This document shows, piece by piece, positions 7,041 to 8,842 of a stretch of 8,842 nt of DNA. Below the pieces are notes generated by a model that was not told the origin of the DNA, searched no databases, and was given only the letters and a program-made list of their open reading frames with translations. The stretch is from Schleiferiaceae bacterium (GTDB lineage Bacteria; Bacteroidota; Bacteroidia; Flavobacteriales; Schleiferiaceae), in the NCBI GenBank assembly GCA_025210575.1, contig JAOARK010000398.1, forward strand, positions 1-8,842. The letters run 5' to 3'. Every line of letters begins with the position of its first letter. Position 1 is the first letter of the stretch. A program made the translations under genes and the position numbers.

Positions 7041-7466
7041 ATGTTGATTACATATAACTCGTGTGAAACTGATATTCCCGCGATTGATCAAAAACGCATT
7101 AGCGATTGGGTCAATCGCGTTGTCGTTAATAATGGCGGTGAAATAGGGGAGATCAATTATTATTTTTGCTCTGATGATTATTTATTGGAGATGAATCGTG
7201 AACACCTTAATCACGATTACTTTACGGATATTATAACATTTGACTATACTGTTGGCGATATAATATCAGGTGATTTGTTCATAAGTGTTGATACAGTATT
7301 TGATAATGCTAAAGAATACAAGTGTGAATATTTAGAAGAATTACATCGTGTTATCATTCACGGTGTTCTGCATTTACTTGGAATTGATGATAAAACGGAT
7401 GAAGATCAGCAATTAATGACTCAAAAGGAAGACGAATCACTAGCATTACTTTCCGAGATTGATTAA
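7041..7466 (+). CDS. ybeY: YbeY, rRNA maturation factor / putative endoribonuclease
   Basis: The protein has 141 residues, slightly shorter than E. coli YbeY, with the family fold and motifs. These include LNHDYFTDIITFDY (56-69, the counterpart of TDVLSFP), GDIISGDLFISVDTV (72-86), and the metal-binding signature HGVLHLLGIDD (107-117) followed by DEDQQLMTQKED. YbeY is a cytoplasmic metalloprotein needed for 16S rRNA 3'-end maturation and ribosome quality control. In the canonical H-x3-H-x5-H motif the first two ligands are His107 and His111, but the third is Asp117. I recall this Asp as common in Bacteroidota homologues, and Asp can still bind metal. The start ATG immediately follows the preceding stop codon, so translation is likely coupled. 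In many bacteria ybeY is next to the PhoH-like gene ybeZ; here it follows an RsbW-type gene and precedes mnmG. It is the last gene of the tightly packed run. Confidence 0.95.
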   Translation: MLITYNSCETDIPAIDQKRISDWVNRVVVNNGGEIGEINYYFCSDDYLLEMNREHLNHDYFTDIITFDYTVGDIISGDLFISVDTVFDNAKEYKCEYLEELHRVIIHGVLHLLGIDDKTDEDQQLMTQKEDESLALLSEID

Positions 7467-7566
7467 ATTTGTGCAATTTTTTACGTATTAGTTTGAATAT
7501 TAGATGTTTATGGGAAACCTTAAGGCGTCTAGATGATTGATATGTAGTGATTTATAGTATATTATA

Positions 7567-7574
7567 TATCTTTG
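7567..7574 (+). promoter_or_regulatory. Predicted Bacteroidota-type -7 promoter element upstream of mnmG
   Basis: TATCTTTG matches the Bacteroidota sigma-70 consensus TAnnTTTG exactly and lies 41 bp before the mnmG start codon, so transcription would start near 7579-7582 with a leader of about 35 nt. It sits in the 149-bp gap (7467-7615), the only sizeable intergenic space in the window. No convincing TTTG -33 element is found at the usual distance; the nearest candidate, around 7536-7539, is too far upstream. The rest of the gap is AT-rich, with no strong terminator hairpin and no recognisable operator or riboswitch. Confidence 0.5.
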
Positions 7575-7615
7575 TGTGAAGATGAGGAATATAGAATGCA
7601 AATATCTGAAAATAT

Positions 7616-8842
7616 ATGTTGCCTAAATATGATGTTATAGTTGTTGGAGCCGGACATGCCGGATGTGAAGCTGCTACCGCAGCTGCTAATTTGGGTTCAT
7701 CTGTTCTATTAATTACAATGGACATGAACAAAATTGCACAAATGTCATGTAACCCGGCCATTGGGGGAATTGCGAAAGGACAAATTGTTCGTGAGTTAGA
7801 TGCTTTAGGAGGATATACAGGGATAGTAACTGATAGATCATCTATTCAGTTTCGAATGCTTAATCGTTCTAAAGGACCTGCGATGTGGAGCCCAAGAGCT
7901 CAGTGTGATAGGATGATATTCTCTGCAGAATGGCGTACAATTGTAGAAAATACTGAAAACCTTGATATGTGGCAGGATGCAGTTACTAGTATTATTGTAG
8001 AAGATAAGAAGGTAATTGGCGTCACCACTAAGTTGGGAATTGATATATATGCTGAAACTGTAGTTCTTACTAATGGAACTTTTTTAAATGGTTTAATGCA
8101 TATTGGTCGCAAACAAGAGCAGGGGGGGCGATCTGCAGAACCAGCTTCTTTTGGAATAAGTGAACAGATTAAATCCTATGGATTTCAAGTGGGAAGAATG
8201 AAAACCGGAACGCCAGCCCGATTAGACGGTAGAACAATTGATTTTTCAGTGATGAGAAAACAAGAAGGGGAAAAGGGCTTTTATCAATTCTCATATTTGA
8301 ATAATCATGTGGATAGAGAACTTCGTCAGCGTGCTTGTTATATTACATATACCAATCCGGATGTACACGAAAATTTAAAGGAAGGATTTGAAGATTCACC
8401 AATGTATAACGGAACGATCCAAAGTACCGGGCCTCGTTATTGTCCAAGTATTGAATCAAAACTTTCCACTTTTTCTGAAAAGAATGAGCACTTACTTTTT
8501 TTAGAACCAGAAGGTGAAAGTACGCATGAATACTATATTAATGGATTTTCATCAAGTTTACCTTGGGATGTGCAATTAAAAGCACTTAGAAAAGTTCCTG
8601 GTCTGGAAAATGTAAAAATGTATCGTCCTGGTTATGCCATTGAATATGACTATTTCGATCCAACACAATTGTATCATACTCTTGAAACCAAAATAATTTC
8701 TAATCTATATTTTGCAGGGCAAATTAATGGTACCACGGGCTATGAAGAAGCAGGGGCACAAGGTATGATTGCGGGTATAAATGCGAGTTTGTCGGTTCAG
8801 GGGAAGCCATCTTTTACTTTAAAAAGAGATGAAGCTTATATT
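7616..8842 (+). CDS. mnmG: MnmG (GidA), tRNA uridine-34 carboxymethylaminomethyl modification enzyme, 3'-truncated
   Basis: The first 409 codons of a protein of roughly 620 residues are present, and the frame is open to the last base of the window. The ATG at 7616 is chosen because an in-frame TGA lies at 7607-7609 and the product begins LPKYDVIVVGAGHAG, the normal MnmG start. Visible hallmarks are the FAD-binding GAGHAGCEAA (11-20), MSCNPAIGGIAKG (43-55) with the first conserved Cys at 45, TNGTFLNGLMHIG (152-164), GGRSAEPAS (170-178), KTGTPARLDG (196-205), GPRYCPSIESK with the second conserved Cys at 276, and FAGQINGTTGYEEAGAQG (about 365-382). MnmG works with the GTPase MnmE in the cytoplasm, using FAD and methylene-tetrahydrofolate to build the 5-carboxymethylaminomethyl group on wobble uridine 34 of certain tRNAs. 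The missing C-terminal region of about 200 residues is the MnmE/tRNA-binding helical part. The gene probably has its own promoter after a 149-bp gap. Confidence 0.98.
   Translation, partial: MLPKYDVIVVGAGHAGCEAATAAANLGSSVLLITMDMNKIAQMSCNPAIGGIAKGQIVRELDALGGYTGIVTDRSSIQFRMLNRSKGPAMWSPRAQCDRMIFSAEWRTIVENTENLDMWQDAVTSIIVEDKKVIGVTTKLGIDIYAETVVLTNGTFLNGLMHIGRKQEQGGRSAEPASFGISEQIKSYGFQVGRMKTGTPARLDGRTIDFSVMRKQEGEKGFYQFSYLNNHVDRELRQRACYITYTNPDVHENLKEGFEDSPMYNGTIQSTGPRYCPSIESKLSTFSEKNEHLLFLEPEGESTHEYYINGFSSSLPWDVQLKALRKVPGLENVKMYRPGYAIEYDYFDPTQLYHTLETKIISNLYFAGQINGTTGYEEAGAQGMIAGINASLSVQGKPSFTLKRDEAYI

Larger units (their letters stand above)
1..7466 (+). other. Probable polycistronic unit: TPR - DUF4292 - envC-like - DUF4175-like - rsbW-like - ybeY
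   Basis: Six same-strand genes are joined by an 11-bp overlap, gaps of 9 bp and 22 bp, an 8-bp overlap and a zero-base junction. No space for a terminator exists between them, and no convincing intergenic promoter was seen. The upstream promoter is outside the window. Starts lack an AGGAGG-type ribosome binding site and instead follow A/T-rich sequence, usual for Bacteroidota. Together with the overlaps this suggests translational coupling. Internal promoters inside the long coding regions cannot be excluded. Confidence 0.75.

Noticed and set aside
7464..7482. Possible terminator after ybeY (AAATT-TGTGC-AATTT followed by T run)
   Set aside because: The stem would be only five A-T pairs with no G-C; too weak to call an intrinsic terminator.
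7489..7494. TAGTTTG as an alternative -7 element for mnmG
   Set aside because: It has one base between TA and TTTG instead of two, and lies farther upstream than the exact TATCTTTG match at 7567-7574.
7552..8112. Two - strand open frames (7552-7761 and 7900-8112) opposite mnmG
   Set aside because: They are antisense to clearly conserved MnmG sequence (FAD motif and following region), so they are shadows of the real gene.
8122..8128. Run of seven G in mnmG as a phase-variation tract or sequencing error
   Set aside because: The frame is correct on both sides and encodes the conserved Gly-Gly-Arg of MnmG; nothing indicates variation in length.

Overview
This AT-rich window looks like a chromosomal segment of a member of the Bacteroidota. 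The closest feel is a marine Bacteroidales/Marinilabiliales-type organism, but rank below phylum is a guess. The reasons are the gene families present (DUF4292 lipoprotein, the Bacteroidota form of the DUF4175-like coiled-coil protein, a YbeY with the phylum-style ending), the lack of strong Shine-Dalgarno sequences, and a TAnnTTTG-type -7 box before mnmG.

Layout: all seven genes are on the + strand. The window opens inside a TPR-repeat protein (1-1235, 5' end missing). It continues with a LolB-like DUF4292 lipoprotein (1225-2094), an EnvC/LytM-type coiled-coil protein whose metal ligands are all replaced (2104-3327), and a 1096-residue membrane-anchored periplasmic coiled-coil protein of the DUF4175 kind (3350-6640). 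Then come an RsbW/SpoIIAB-type ATP-binding protein (6633-7040) and the rRNA maturation factor YbeY (7041-7466). Junctions are an 11-bp overlap, 9 bp, 22 bp, an 8-bp overlap and 0 bp, so these six genes are very probably one transcription unit. A 149-bp gap with a good -7 promoter element separates them from mnmG (7616 to the window end, 3' end missing), which encodes the tRNA wobble-uridine modification flavoprotein. No RNA genes, mobile elements, CRISPR arrays or long repeats were seen.

How the genes may work together: the first four products are envelope proteins. The TPR protein followed by a LolB-like lipoprotein mirrors the TPR (LbcA)-LolB gene pair of Pseudomonas. In that organism the TPR protein is an adaptor for proteolysis of cell-wall hydrolases, and here the next gene is an amidase-activator-like LytM protein. 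This suggests an outer-membrane lipoprotein and peptidoglycan-remodelling module. The large DUF4175-like protein is translationally overlapped with a cytoplasmic switch-kinase-like ATPase, a possible uncharacterised membrane-to-cytoplasm signalling pair. YbeY and MnmG are translation-related housekeeping genes. The functional links are inference; the gene calls themselves are mostly solid.
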